Assembly: GCA_947598155.1 (NCBI GenBank) | Contig: CANQFC010000003.1 | Coordinates: forward strand, 204,113-268,112 | Reading direction: 5' to 3' | Length of the DNA stretch: 64,000 bases | Origin: an uncultured Clostridia bacterium | GTDB lineage: Bacteria > Bacillota > Clostridia > Oscillospirales > Acutalibacteraceae | In this document: positions 41,467 to 49,886 of the stretch, piece by piece | Layout: every line of letters begins with the position of its first letter | How positions within the stretch are numbered: the first letter of the stretch is position 1 | The notes under the pieces: model-generated | What the model saw: only the letters and a program-made list of their open reading frames with translations | Told to the model about the DNA's origin: nothing | The model's database searches: none | Made by a program: the position numbers and the translations under genes

Positions 41467-43504
41467 CATAGGAACAGTTAAGGGCGTAGGCAAGGTGCGC
41501 GCCGACGGATTTCGTTCGCTGGGCGTGCGCACGGTCGGCGAATTACTGCGGTTCTACCCGCGCGCATATGAGGATTGGAGCTGTGTTTTGCCCATTGACC
41601 GATGCCCCATAGGCGAAAACGTCTGCATTAAAGGCACGCTCCTCTACCCTTTGAAAAACGAAAGGGTACACGGAGGTATGCTGATAGCCAAAGGCTCCGT
41701 TACCGACGGCGAAAGCATAATTACGCTGACTTTTTTTAATAATAAATATATAACGTCTATGCTTAAATCGGGCGAGGAATATCTTTTTTACGGTAAAATC
41801 ACGCTTGGCAGATACGCGGCGCGGGAAATGCTTTCGCCGATGTTTGTTCCCGCTAAGCAGTCAAAGGCGATTCTGCCCATTTACCGTCAAAATCCGAAAA
41901 TAACGACGCGGCAAATTCGCTCCGCTATTGAAACGGTGCTTTCCGATAAGACAGAAATTCCGGAAATTTTACCGCCGTATATTTTAGAGAGATTTTCGCT
42001 TGTTACGCTTGATACGGCCATTCGGCAGATTCATTTTCCCGAGAGCGCGTCGGCAATTCAGTCGGCCCGCGACAGGTTGATTTTTGATGAGCTTTTCATA
42101 TTACAGCTCAGCTTAATGCGGCTTAAAAGCGCAAATTCGGCGGTCAAAACCGATAACATAGTTAAATTTGACTGTACGGACGAGTTTTTCGGCTTGCTCC
42201 CGTTTGAACCGACAAACGCGCAGAAAAAAGCGGTAAAAGCGGCGGTTTCGGATATGAAAAGCGGAAAACAGATGAACAGGCTTTTGCAGGGCGATGTAGG
42301 CAGCGGAAAAACTGCGGCCGCGGCGGCGTTAGTCTATGTCTGCGCTAAAAACGGAATGCAGTCGGCGTTAATGGCGCCTACCGAGGTCTTGGCTGTTCAG
42401 CATTTTGAAACATTTACAAAGCTCTTTGCCTCAGCGGGTATAAATTGCGCTCTTTTGACAGGCTCGGTTAAGCCGTCCGAAAAAAAGCGGATAAAAGAAC
42501 GAATTAAAAACGGCGAAACGGATTTAGTAATCGGGACTCACGCCCTTATTCAAAACGATGTTGAATTTTCGCGGTTAGGGTTGGTTATAACCGATGAACA
42601 GCACCGTTTCGGCGTTAAGCAGAGAACAGGACTTTGCTCAAAGGGGAAAAATCCGCACGTTTACGTTATGTCGGCAACGCCTATTCCCAGAACGCTCGCT
42701 TTGATAGTGTTCGGCGACCTTGACGTTTCCGTTTTGGACGAACTGCCGCCCGGCAGGCAGAAAACGGTGACATACGCAATTTCATCCAAAAAACGAAAGG
42801 GTATGTTTGACTATATAAAAACGTATCTTGACAAAGGCTTTCAGGGGTATATTGTTTGCCCGCTTGTTGAGGAAAGCGATGCTGCCGCGGGCGTTCAGAA
42901 TGTTGAGGAATATTACGAAAAAGTAAAAAATACTGTTTTTAAGGGGTACAGCGTAGGACTTTTGCACGGCAAAATGACGCCGAAGAAAAAAGACGAAATT
43001 ATGGCTGATTTCAAAAGCGGAAAAATCCAGCTCTTAATAACGACGGTTGTTATTGAAGTCGGTGTTGACGTTCCGAACGCGGTAATAATGGCGGTTGAAA
43101 ACGCAGAGCGATTCGGGCTTTCACAGCTTCATCAGCTCCGAGGCAGAGTCGGCAGGGGAACGCAGACGTCAACGTGTATTCTTGTTACAGATTCAACGGG
43201 CGAGGACACATTAAAGCGAATGAATATTATGTGTTCAACAACGGACGGGTTTAAGATAGCCGATGAGGATTTACGGCTGCGCGGCCCCGGAGATTTTTTC
43301 GGTACGCGTCAGCACGGGCTTCCCCAGCTTCGCATTGCGGATTTGATGACAGATTCAAAAATCCTTGCCGAAACCCGTGAAATAGCTGAGGAAATCACCG
43401 AAAAAGACCCGGATTTTATAAGAGACGAACATATAAAAATCGGCAGACAGGTTAAGAAGAAAATAAATTCACTTCAGACTCCTGCCGCTGCCAATACAAT
43501 ATAA
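41450..43504 (+). CDS. recG: ATP-dependent DNA helicase RecG
   Basis: The 684-residue SF2 helicase regresses stalled forks and branch-migrates Holliday junctions. It has the N-terminal wedge/OB domain (VKGVGKVRADGFRSLGVRTVGELL), Walker A LLQGDVGSGKTAAA near residue 280, DEQHRFGVKQR (DExH), YVMSATPIPRTLAL and motif VI QLRGRVGRG. The length is normal. AGAGGTC precedes the ATG inside the upstream lipoprotein gene. The HTH gene follows after 13 bases, so the rny-ymdB-SBP-recG stretch may be one long transcript. Confidence 0.95.
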   Translation: MNFSADIGTVKGVGKVRADGFRSLGVRTVGELLRFYPRAYEDWSCVLPIDRCPIGENVCIKGTLLYPLKNERVHGGMLIAKGSVTDGESIITLTFFNNKYITSMLKSGEEYLFYGKITLGRYAAREMLSPMFVPAKQSKAILPIYRQNPKITTRQIRSAIETVLSDKTEIPEILPPYILERFSLVTLDTAIRQIHFPESASAIQSARDRLIFDELFILQLSLMRLKSANSAVKTDNIVKFDCTDEFFGLLPFEPTNAQKKAVKAAVSDMKSGKQMNRLLQGDVGSGKTAAAAALVYVCAKNGMQSALMAPTEVLAVQHFETFTKLFASAGINCALLTGSVKPSEKKRIKERIKNGETDLVIGTHALIQNDVEFSRLGLVITDEQHRFGVKQRTGLCSKGKNPHVYVMSATPIPRTLALIVFGDLDVSVLDELPPGRQKTVTYAISSKKRKGMFDYIKTYLDKGFQGYIVCPLVEESDAAAGVQNVEEYYEKVKNTVFKGYSVGLLHGKMTPKKKDEIMADFKSGKIQLLITTVVIEVGVDVPNAVIMAVENAERFGLSQLHQLRGRVGRGTQTSTCILVTDSTGEDTLKRMNIMCSTTDGFKIADEDLRLRGPGDFFGTRQHGLPQLRIADLMTDSKILAETREIAEEITEKDPDFIRDEHIKIGRQVKKKINSLQTPAAANTI

Positions 43505-43517
43505 TGGGGGAATTTAT

Positions 43518-43925
43518 ATGCGCAGAAAAACCGATAGATCCTTTAGATTGCTCAGTATCAGCAACAGACTTATTGACGGAAGTGAGCTGAATCTTGAAAA
43601 GCTGGCGGAAGAATTCGGCGTTACAATGAGAACTGTGATGAGGGATTTTAACACGCTTCGGGAATATCTTTCGGAGTCCGATAACGCTACGGGGAACGCC
43701 ATTGCGTACAACGAGGCGAAAAACACATATTTTCTTATAAAACCCGAGCGCGAATGGGTCACGGCAAGCGAGGCCGCGGAGGTTACGGAAATCTTGCTTG
43801 ACAGCAAAAGGCTTACCAAGGAAGAGGCCGCAACCGTGCTTCATAAAATCATAACGCAAGTAGACCCGAAAGAGCGTGACGCCGCGCGCAAGGTGATAAC
43901 GGAAGCTTATGAAAGGTATGAATAA
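43518..43925 (+). CDS. HTH transcriptional regulator, short WYL/DeoR-like
   Basis: The 135-residue protein has a winged HTH near residues 10-55 (LLSISNRLIDGSELNLEKLAEEFGVTMRTVMRDFNTLREYL), the pattern of HTH_11 domains that head WYL regulators. The WYL ligand domain itself is missing; the remaining part is a short helical region. It is about half the usual length of a WYL protein, yet has a good GGGGGA site and a clean reading frame, so it may be a naturally short form. It lies between recG and a membrane-anchored hydrolase. Confidence 0.75.
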   Translation: MRRKTDRSFRLLSISNRLIDGSELNLEKLAEEFGVTMRTVMRDFNTLREYLSESDNATGNAIAYNEAKNTYFLIKPEREWVTASEAAEVTEILLDSKRLTKEEAATVLHKIITQVDPKERDAARKVITEAYERYE

Positions 43926-43943
43926 GCGAGAGGTGTTTGCGGT

Positions 43944-44957
43944 ATGAGAGATTGGATAAACGAGCACAGAAATATATTTATAGGGATAATCATCGGCTTA
44001 TCCGCCGTTGCGCTTTTAGCCGCCGGTATGATTTTTGGCCAAAGAAAAACTCGGGTTCAGGCAAAACCGGCCGGCAACGAAAGCGTCTTTGCAACATCTG
44101 AGGAGGAGACAGACGGGCAAAGCGAAATTTTACCGTCCGTATCCGGGGAAACAGAATCTCAAATTGAGTCGTCAAACGTTACAAATATAACTCCGTCCGT
44201 TTCCGAAAGCGAAACACAATCAAAATCAAGTCCCGAAACACAGTCCCAGAAGGCGCCGATTCCCGACGGCGTTAAATCGCTGACCGACGGCAACAAAAAG
44301 GTTTACTACCCTGCGGCAATGGAATCTTTACAAAAGCGGTATCCCGTTGTCGTTTGGGCAAACGGCACAGGCTGTGCGACCGAAACTTATGACGGACTTT
44401 TAAAAAGAATTGCCGAGGGCGGTTACATTGTCGTCGCGGATTCAAGCGTAATGACGGCTGACGGCAAGGCGCAGATAGATTCGATTGACTATATAACGAG
44501 CCAAAACAAAGACGCAGACAGCGTATTTTACGGCAAGGTTGATTCCGCAAAAATCGGGGCCGCCGGCCATTCGCAGGGCGGCAGAAGTTCTGTTAACGCC
44601 GCTCAGGCGGATTCAAGAATTAAGTGCATAGCGTCGATTGCGGGCGCGTCGTCACGGCAGGAGGCGGAAGGTCTTAAAACGCCGGCGCTTTACCTTACGG
44701 GTACGGCGGATATGGTTGTGGCGTCCTCGCAATGGTGCAAGCCGTCTTACGACGTCACTGCGGGCAGAGCCGTTTACGCCTCTTTAAAGGGCGGAGTGCA
44801 CACGACATGTATGACAAATCCCGACAAGATTTCGGGGTATGTCGTTTCTTGGTTTGACGCGTACCTCAAAAACGACGCGGCGGCAAAAGAAAAATTCAAA
44901 GCCGGAGGGGCTCTTTCAAAGGATACCGCCTGGCAGGATTTTGCAAGCAAAAATTAG
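43944..44957 (+). CDS. Membrane-anchored alpha/beta hydrolase
   Basis: The 337-residue protein has an N-terminal transmembrane anchor (about residues 11-30), a Ser/Thr/Glu-rich linker (about 35-105), and an extracytoplasmic alpha/beta-hydrolase domain. The nucleophile serine is in IGAAGHSQGGRSS. The acid is likely in LYLTGTADMVV and the histidine in GGVHTTCMTNPDK. The pattern resembles chlorophyllase/PET-hydrolase-like lipolytic enzymes. Substrate is unknown. GAGAGGTG lies seven bases upstream of the ATG. It starts 18 bases after the HTH gene, which may regulate it. Confidence 0.82.
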   Translation: MRDWINEHRNIFIGIIIGLSAVALLAAGMIFGQRKTRVQAKPAGNESVFATSEEETDGQSEILPSVSGETESQIESSNVTNITPSVSESETQSKSSPETQSQKAPIPDGVKSLTDGNKKVYYPAAMESLQKRYPVVVWANGTGCATETYDGLLKRIAEGGYIVVADSSVMTADGKAQIDSIDYITSQNKDADSVFYGKVDSAKIGAAGHSQGGRSSVNAAQADSRIKCIASIAGASSRQEAEGLKTPALYLTGTADMVVASSQWCKPSYDVTAGRAVYASLKGGVHTTCMTNPDKISGYVVSWFDAYLKNDAAAKEKFKAGGALSKDTAWQDFASKN

Positions 44958-44980
44958 TTAGGCAAAACGCAGGGCAAGAT

Positions 44981-45060
44981 GTTTTTCGCCCCTCCTGCGC
45001 TTTTTAAAGCGCAAGAATTTTGCGCCCTGCCGCGCCGTTAACGCGGCAAACCCCTTATAA
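44981..45060. repeat. Composite intergenic repeat (shared 20-mer plus repeat-family end K)
   Basis: The 20 bases 44981-45000 are the exact reverse complement of 14824-14843. Immediately after, 45024-45060 resembles the right-hand terminal hairpin of the intergenic repeat family (CCTGCCGCGCC...GCGGCAAACCCCTTATAA). Both sit in the 242-base convergent gap between the hydrolase and the DUF4097 gene. Confidence 0.55.
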
Positions 45061-45090
45061 AAAAAGCGGAGCAACGGCTCCGCTTTTTTA
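45058..45090. terminator. Bidirectional terminator, hydrolase/DUF4097 genes
   Basis: GCGGAGC-AACG-GCTCCGC (45066-45083) is flanked by A-run and T-run of six or more bases, so it can stop both convergent transcripts. Confidence 0.85.
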
Positions 45091-45199
45091 TGGTCATTTC
45101 GCTCTGAATTTTTACGCATAAAAGCCAATTACGGCAACGGCTAAACCCGTATTATCCGTTGTTTCGGCTCTAAAAATCAAAGAAATATTTTTAAATTTT

Positions 45200-46390
45200 T
45201 TATGCCGCGACGGTTTTTGCCTCCGCTTTCATCAGCGTTAAATTACCGCTTACGGACTCCACTTTAATAGACGTGTAACCGTCGCCGAAATATGAGGAAT
45301 TGCCAAAATCTCTTGCGCTGAACGAGCCCGATGCCGTTTCTCTTGAAACATTAAAGCCCGAAACGTCGCTCGGAAGGACGACGTCCGCGTCGCCGCTTAC
45401 GGATTCAACGTCAATTTTTGCGGGCGGGACTGCAAATTCAAACCGTCCGTTGCCGCTGACCGTTTCAAAATCAAGCTTGGTTACGTTAAGTCCGGTTGCG
45501 GATACGTTGGCGGACACAACGGCGATTTCAATATCCTCCGCCTTAAATGTCAGCGGGATTTTTACAGTTAAATCCTTGACTTCCGAACTTTTAATTCGGG
45601 AAAAAATCTTTTTATGATACTCGTTAATTTTAAGTGTTCCTCCGTCAATTTTATAGCACAACGGAAAAGAATTTTCGCCGCCGTTTTCCTCAATATAAAC
45701 GGTTTTGCCGTCATAGTACTCAATATTGACGTCTCCGCTCACCCAGTCAATGTCAATACTGTTTAGGCGTTCGGCGTCAAACTCCGCAAAGGTGTTTATT
45801 TCGGTATAATCGCCGTTGTCGCTAAAGAACGAGCTTATCACGGCAAACTCGCCGATTCCGCCTTTAAGGAAGGAAAAGAACGCGATAATAGCGGCAATAA
45901 CAATGGCGGTTATAGAAAAAATGACTGAAATAATTATGGCGGCGGCATTGGATTTTTTAGGCTGAGTATATGTGTTCTGAACATAAGGAGGAACGTTCGG
46001 TTCGAGGGTCTGAGCGCCCTCGGACGGCTGAAACGGAGGCGGAGAGGGGATACCGCGGTTATCCGCGTTAACATTGTTTTTGTTTACATAATCGCAGACG
46101 GCGTAAAACGCGGGAATAGTAACAAATAAAACCCAAGTAGGGTGCCAAATTCCGAATCCTAATCCGATTGCGAGAAAAACAGCGGTTACAAGAACGGGGT
46201 ACACAAACGCCGACGGATTTTTAGTTTTAAACGCCGTAAAGGCGGACTCTATTATTGGAATAAATAAAAATACTATCCAGCCTACCGCCCAGCCCCTGCC
46301 CTTAAAGCAATATCCCAAAATGACGTAAATTATCACAGCGGCAACAGGCAAAAGCGCATGGAGCAACGGATTTATATTTCTGTTTTTCAT
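45200..46390 (-). CDS. Membrane protein with DUF4097 (LiaF/adhesin-like beta) domain
   Basis: The 396-residue protein has four or five N-terminal hydrophobic segments (to about residue 100), a proline-rich linker, another transmembrane helix near residues 148-172 (AAAIIISVIFSITAIVIAAIIAFF), and a C-terminal DUF4097 beta-helix. The last shows the repeating VSG pattern (IDWVSGDVNIEYYDG, ETVSGNGRFEF, VESVSGDADVVLP, VESVSGNLTLM). DUF4097 proteins are linked to envelope stress responses in Firmicutes. ATG 46390 has AAGGGAAG upstream; TTG 46396 is in frame. A promoter and inverted repeat lie directly upstream. Confidence 0.8.
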   Translation of the reverse strand: MKNRNINPLLHALLPVAAVIIYVILGYCFKGRGWAVGWIVFLFIPIIESAFTAFKTKNPSAFVYPVLVTAVFLAIGLGFGIWHPTWVLFVTIPAFYAVCDYVNKNNVNADNRGIPSPPPFQPSEGAQTLEPNVPPYVQNTYTQPKKSNAAAIIISVIFSITAIVIAAIIAFFSFLKGGIGEFAVISSFFSDNGDYTEINTFAEFDAERLNSIDIDWVSGDVNIEYYDGKTVYIEENGGENSFPLCYKIDGGTLKINEYHKKIFSRIKSSEVKDLTVKIPLTFKAEDIEIAVVSANVSATGLNVTKLDFETVSGNGRFEFAVPPAKIDVESVSGDADVVLPSDVSGFNVSRETASGSFSARDFGNSSYFGDGYTSIKVESVSGNLTLMKAEAKTVAA

Positions 46391-46425
46391 AGGCAAACTT
46401 CCCTTCGGTATTTAATACTGTTTTG

Positions 46426-46469
46426 ATTTTAGCATAGTAATATATTTTTTTCAATTACAAAATTGTAAT
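46426..46469 (-). promoter_or_regulatory. Promoter and operator-like inverted repeat of DUF4097 gene
   Basis: Minus-strand TTGAAA (46449-46454) and TAAAAT (46426-46431) are separated by 17 bases, with TATGC before the -10. ATTACAA-AA-TTGTAAT (46454-46469) abuts the -35, a possible regulator site. Confidence 0.6.
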
Positions 46470-46530
46470 ATTTTTTTAACCTTTTTTCGGCAAAAAATTA
46501 CACAATAACCGTTAAGGTTTAATAAATCTC

Positions 46531-46559
46531 TTGAAACCGCGGTTAATATATGATAAAAT
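46531..46559 (+). promoter_or_regulatory. Promoter of glycosyltransferase-acyltransferase pair
   Basis: TTGAAA (46531-46536) and TAAAAT (46554-46559) are separated by 17 bases with TATGA before the -10. The leader contains repeat copy F. Confidence 0.6.
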
Positions 46560-46576
46560 AAATATTATTTATGGAA

Positions 46577-46629
46577 AATGGAGTCTGCCGCCTATAAATG
46601 CGGGTGACATCTCTTGCCTCAGTTATATA
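46577..46629 (-). repeat. Intergenic repeat family, half copy F
   Basis: Only the TATAACT-side half is present, reversed: GGAGTCTGCCGCCTATAAATG then CTCTTGCCTCAGTTATATA (each a contiguous part, the first shortened here to GCCGCCTATAAATG). It would be in the 5' untranslated region of the glycosyltransferase mRNA. Confidence 0.65.
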
Positions 46630-46651
46630 AATTGTAAAAAAGAGTTTTTGT

Positions 46652-47710
46652 ATGGACGATGTAAAAATTTCGGTAATAATGCCGGTCTATAAAGTGGAAA
46701 AGTTCATAAGAAAATGTATTGACAGCCTTTTGGCGCAGACTTTGACCGAATGGGAGCTTATCGCGGTTGATGACGGCAGTCCTGACAACAGCGGTGTAAT
46801 TTGCGATGAGTATGCCGCCAAAGACAGCCGTATTACCGTAATTCACAAGAAAAACGGCGGCGCTCCGTCGGCGCGGAACGCGGCAATTCCGAAAGCTCGG
46901 GGAGAATATCTTTATTTTATGGACTCAGACGACTGGGCAGAGTCAAATATGTTTGAGGAAATGTATTCTCTTGCCAAAAAGCATAATGCTCAGCTTGTTG
47001 TTTCGGGATATTACATAGAGACTTATTTCAGTGAGACAAAATTCTATTTACAGGAGCAGTCGCTCCCGTCAAGAGTGTTTGAAACTCAAAAGGATTTTCG
47101 CGATTACGCATACAAAATGTTTGACAAGAATCTCCTTTACGCTCCGTGGAACAAGCTGTTTTTAAGGAGTTATGTGATTGATAACGAAATTACGTTTAAA
47201 AATACGTTTTGGGACGATTTTCCGTTCAATTTGGACGTTATAAAGGACGTTGAACGGGTTGTTTTGACAGAAAACAAGTATTATCATTTTATGCGCGCCC
47301 GAAAAGAGAGCGAAACCGCAAAATACAGACCCGATATGTATAAAAAGCGTGAGGAAGAGCACGTGTGGATGCTCACGCTCTACAAATATTGGGGGCATGA
47401 GGACGCAAAAAGCCTTGAGATGATACACCGCCGATATATCGAGCGCGTAGTCGGCTGTATTGAAAACGTCACCAACGAGGCATGTACTTTTTCCGTAAAA
47501 GAGAAAAAAGCGCAGATTAAAATGATGATAAACGCCAAACCTACACGCATAGCTCTTAAATATGCGAAGCCGAATACCCTTATGATGAAGCTTATGCTGA
47601 TTCCGATAAGGATTAGAAGCACAGAAATTACATATCTTGAGGGAAAGTTAATTTCAAGCGTAAAAGACGGCAACATCAAGCTCTTTGCTAAGCTAAAAGC
47701 AAACAGGTAA
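46652..47710 (+). CDS. Family 2 glycosyltransferase
   Basis: The 352-residue GT-A enzyme starts VKISVIMPVYKVEKFIRKCIDSLLAQ and has LIAVDDGSPDNSG, NGGAPSARNAAIPKARGEYLYFMDSDDW with the metal-binding DSD. The C-terminal 130 residues are helical and basic. It transfers a sugar to a surface glycan or lipid carrier. The ribosome-binding site is weak. It is followed after 15 bases by an acyltransferase and lies next to the convergent teichoic-acid-like cluster, so a role in the same surface polymer is plausible. Confidence 0.88.
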   Translation: MDDVKISVIMPVYKVEKFIRKCIDSLLAQTLTEWELIAVDDGSPDNSGVICDEYAAKDSRITVIHKKNGGAPSARNAAIPKARGEYLYFMDSDDWAESNMFEEMYSLAKKHNAQLVVSGYYIETYFSETKFYLQEQSLPSRVFETQKDFRDYAYKMFDKNLLYAPWNKLFLRSYVIDNEITFKNTFWDDFPFNLDVIKDVERVVLTENKYYHFMRARKESETAKYRPDMYKKREEEHVWMLTLYKYWGHEDAKSLEMIHRRYIERVVGCIENVTNEACTFSVKEKKAQIKMMINAKPTRIALKYAKPNTLMMKLMLIPIRIRSTEITYLEGKLISSVKDGNIKLFAKLKANR

Positions 47711-47725
47711 TTTTAGGGGGTAATT

Positions 47726-48703
47726 ATGGCAAAACAGCGTGTGGCACTGTGGGACAATGTGAAATTCCTATTGATAACAGCGGTAATTTTGGGCCATTTG
47801 GTCGGTGTTGACACAGGTTCCTCTCACTTGTTCCGAAGCTTATTTATGTTTGTTTCTTCTTTTCATATGCCGCTTTTTATATTTATATCGGGATTGTTTC
47901 ACAAGAACAGTAACATTAAAGAAAAGGCGGTAAGCTATTTTTCAATTTATGCGGTTTTAAAAATATGCTATTTGTTAGTAAAAATATTTACGCACCAGAA
48001 AATAAAATTTGAGCTTTTTGACGGAGATGGATTGCCTTGGTATATGTTTGCCATGGCGGTTTTTATAATTATAACGTATTTGCTCAAGGATATTGACAAA
48101 AAATACATTTTCGTTATTTTTCTGCTGCTCGGGCTGTTCAGCGGATACGACAAAAACATAAATGATTTCTTGGTGTTGTCAAGAATAATCGTTTTTTACC
48201 CCTTCTATTTGCTTGGCACTATGGTAAATCGGGAGAGAATAGAACAGCTTGCAAAAAAGAGATATTTAAAGGTTTTTTCCGGCGCGGTAATTACTGCGTG
48301 GGGCGCGGTCTGTTTCTTTTTGACTGATAAAATTTATATAATAAGGCCGCTTTTAACGGGCAGAAATCCGTTCGGAGAAAAAATTATCGGTTATGGAGTT
48401 TTATATAGAGCGGGCGTATATGCGCTTATGGCGGCGCTGAGCCTTTGTTTTATTCTTGTTACTCCAACCTTTAAGTTAGGCAAAATAACAGATTTCGGGC
48501 AAAGAACACTTCAGGTTTATTTCTGGCACGACCTGATAATTACTGCGGCGTGCAATTTGGGAATATACGAATTTTTCTCATCATCTGGATATTTAAAGCT
48601 TGCGTGGGCGGCGCTTTGCATACCGCTGGTGTTTATTCTGTCGCTTAAAATATTCAGGTTCCCGTTAAATTATTTAATATACAAACCGAAACACGAAAAA
48701 TAA
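47726..48703 (+). CDS. Acyltransferase family 3 membrane protein (OafA/NolL-like)
   Basis: The 325-residue protein has about ten hydrophobic segments and the Acyltransferase_3 start ALWDNVKFLLITAVILGHLVG with the conserved histidine, then SSFHMPLFIFISGLFHK. These enzymes O-acylate (often acetylate) exported sugars or polymers from the membrane. The site GGGGG lies before the ATG. It probably forms an operon with the glycosyltransferase 15 bases upstream and may acetylate the product of the neighbouring wall-polymer cluster. Confidence 0.85.
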   Translation: MAKQRVALWDNVKFLLITAVILGHLVGVDTGSSHLFRSLFMFVSSFHMPLFIFISGLFHKNSNIKEKAVSYFSIYAVLKICYLLVKIFTHQKIKFELFDGDGLPWYMFAMAVFIIITYLLKDIDKKYIFVIFLLLGLFSGYDKNINDFLVLSRIIVFYPFYLLGTMVNRERIEQLAKKRYLKVFSGAVITAWGAVCFFLTDKIYIIRPLLTGRNPFGEKIIGYGVLYRAGVYALMAALSLCFILVTPTFKLGKITDFGQRTLQVYFWHDLIITAACNLGIYEFFSSSGYLKLAWAALCIPLVFILSLKIFRFPLNYLIYKPKHEK

Positions 48704-48713
48704 GTTAAAAATT

Positions 48714-48748
48714 ATCCGCTTATGAAATAAATCATAGGCGGATTTTTT
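48714..48748. terminator. Bidirectional terminator between acyltransferase and wall-polymer operons
   Basis: ATCCGCTTATGA (48714-48725) pairs with TCATAGGCGGAT (48732-48743) with one mismatch, followed by T6 on the plus strand and T-rich sequence on the minus strand. Confidence 0.8.
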
Positions 48749-49880
48749 AGTTTAAAAGACTGTATATCTGCTCGCAGGCGGTTCCGTTTTCAAACGAGCC
48801 CAAATCGCTGTGGTGACGGTCCATATTTAGTTTAAAGCGCTCCTCGTCGAATGTGAGCACGTTTTGCCTAAGCTCTTCATTGCTTTTGCACACGGGAAAT
48901 CCCCATAAATAAATATCCCTGTCAAAGCCGCGCATTTTTTCGTATTCGTCTAAATCGGGGACGTAGAGAAAGCACGGCTTTTTTGTGAAGGAAAAATCCC
49001 AAATACAGGAGGAATAGTCTGAAATGAGCATATCGCAGGCAATTAAAAGCTCCTGCATATCGGGATAATCGGAAACGTTGACGGCGTTTTCGAAAACGCA
49101 TTTTTCCGAAAATCTGTGCGCGCGGTACAAAAATACCGCATCTTTTAGGAAACGCTTTTTTACACAGTCCGACAAATCCCTTACCTCTAACGTGGGGATA
49201 GGTTTTCCGCTGTCGCGGTAAGTGGGCGCATACAGAACAACAAATTTACCGTCGGGAATGTTCAGCTTTTGACGGACGGATTTTCGCAAAGATTCGCAAT
49301 CCGAAAACAGCAAATCGTTACGCGGCATACCGATATTTAAAACATCGCCGTAAAAGCCGTACTGCGAATGTATTACCGAATCCGTAAAAAAACTGCTGCT
49401 TGAAACGTAATGCGTTATATCAAATTTTGACTGGCGCTCCAATACCCAGTTATGAACGGACGAGTTGTACCCTATTCCCTTACCCGTTTTTTTATAGCAT
49501 CCGCCGCCGTGCCAAGTCTGAAGCCGTATTTGGTTTTTCCGCGACGGCATTTCGTTTGTCCTGTGGAAATTGAAAACTATCATCTGAGCGGTAAACGAAT
49601 AAAATTTGTGCTTTAAAGAGCGGTATTTACATATTTTTGTGTTTTTATTTTCCGTCAGAAATTCAAATTTTTCGGGATTTTTGAACGCCCAAATATATTC
49701 AAATCGGTCGGGAGCGTTCAACAGCAAAAATTCATACAGCGCTTTGGGATTGCAGGAATATTGCTCGCCGAGATAGCTGTCAAAAACAATCCTGCCCTTT
49801 TTTACGGGGAAAAAAGGCGCAAGAATATTCCAAGAAATTTTTATTATGAACGCAAGACAATATTTAACTAATTCTATCAT
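48747..49880 (-). CDS. CDP-glycerol glycerophosphotransferase (TagB/TagF family) 2
   Basis: The 377-residue peripheral membrane enzyme has a hydrophobic or amphipathic N-terminus and the family motifs RLQTWHGGGCYKKTG, VVLYAPTYRDSG, FLYRAHRFS, and MLISDYSSCIWDFSFTKKPCFLY. TagB/F enzymes transfer glycerol- or ribitol-phosphate units from CDP-alcohols to a teichoic acid chain. It starts six bases after the upstream paralogue, without a strong ribosome-binding site, so coupling is likely. It is the last gene of the seven-gene operon, ending at the terminator 48714-48748. Whether it primes or polymerises is not decidable from sequence. Confidence 0.88.
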   Translation of the reverse strand: MIELVKYCLAFIIKISWNILAPFFPVKKGRIVFDSYLGEQYSCNPKALYEFLLLNAPDRFEYIWAFKNPEKFEFLTENKNTKICKYRSLKHKFYSFTAQMIVFNFHRTNEMPSRKNQIRLQTWHGGGCYKKTGKGIGYNSSVHNWVLERQSKFDITHYVSSSSFFTDSVIHSQYGFYGDVLNIGMPRNDLLFSDCESLRKSVRQKLNIPDGKFVVLYAPTYRDSGKPIPTLEVRDLSDCVKKRFLKDAVFLYRAHRFSEKCVFENAVNVSDYPDMQELLIACDMLISDYSSCIWDFSFTKKPCFLYVPDLDEYEKMRGFDRDIYLWGFPVCKSNEELRQNVLTFDEERFKLNMDRHHSDLGSFENGTACEQIYSLLN

Positions 49881-49886
49881 TTGTTT

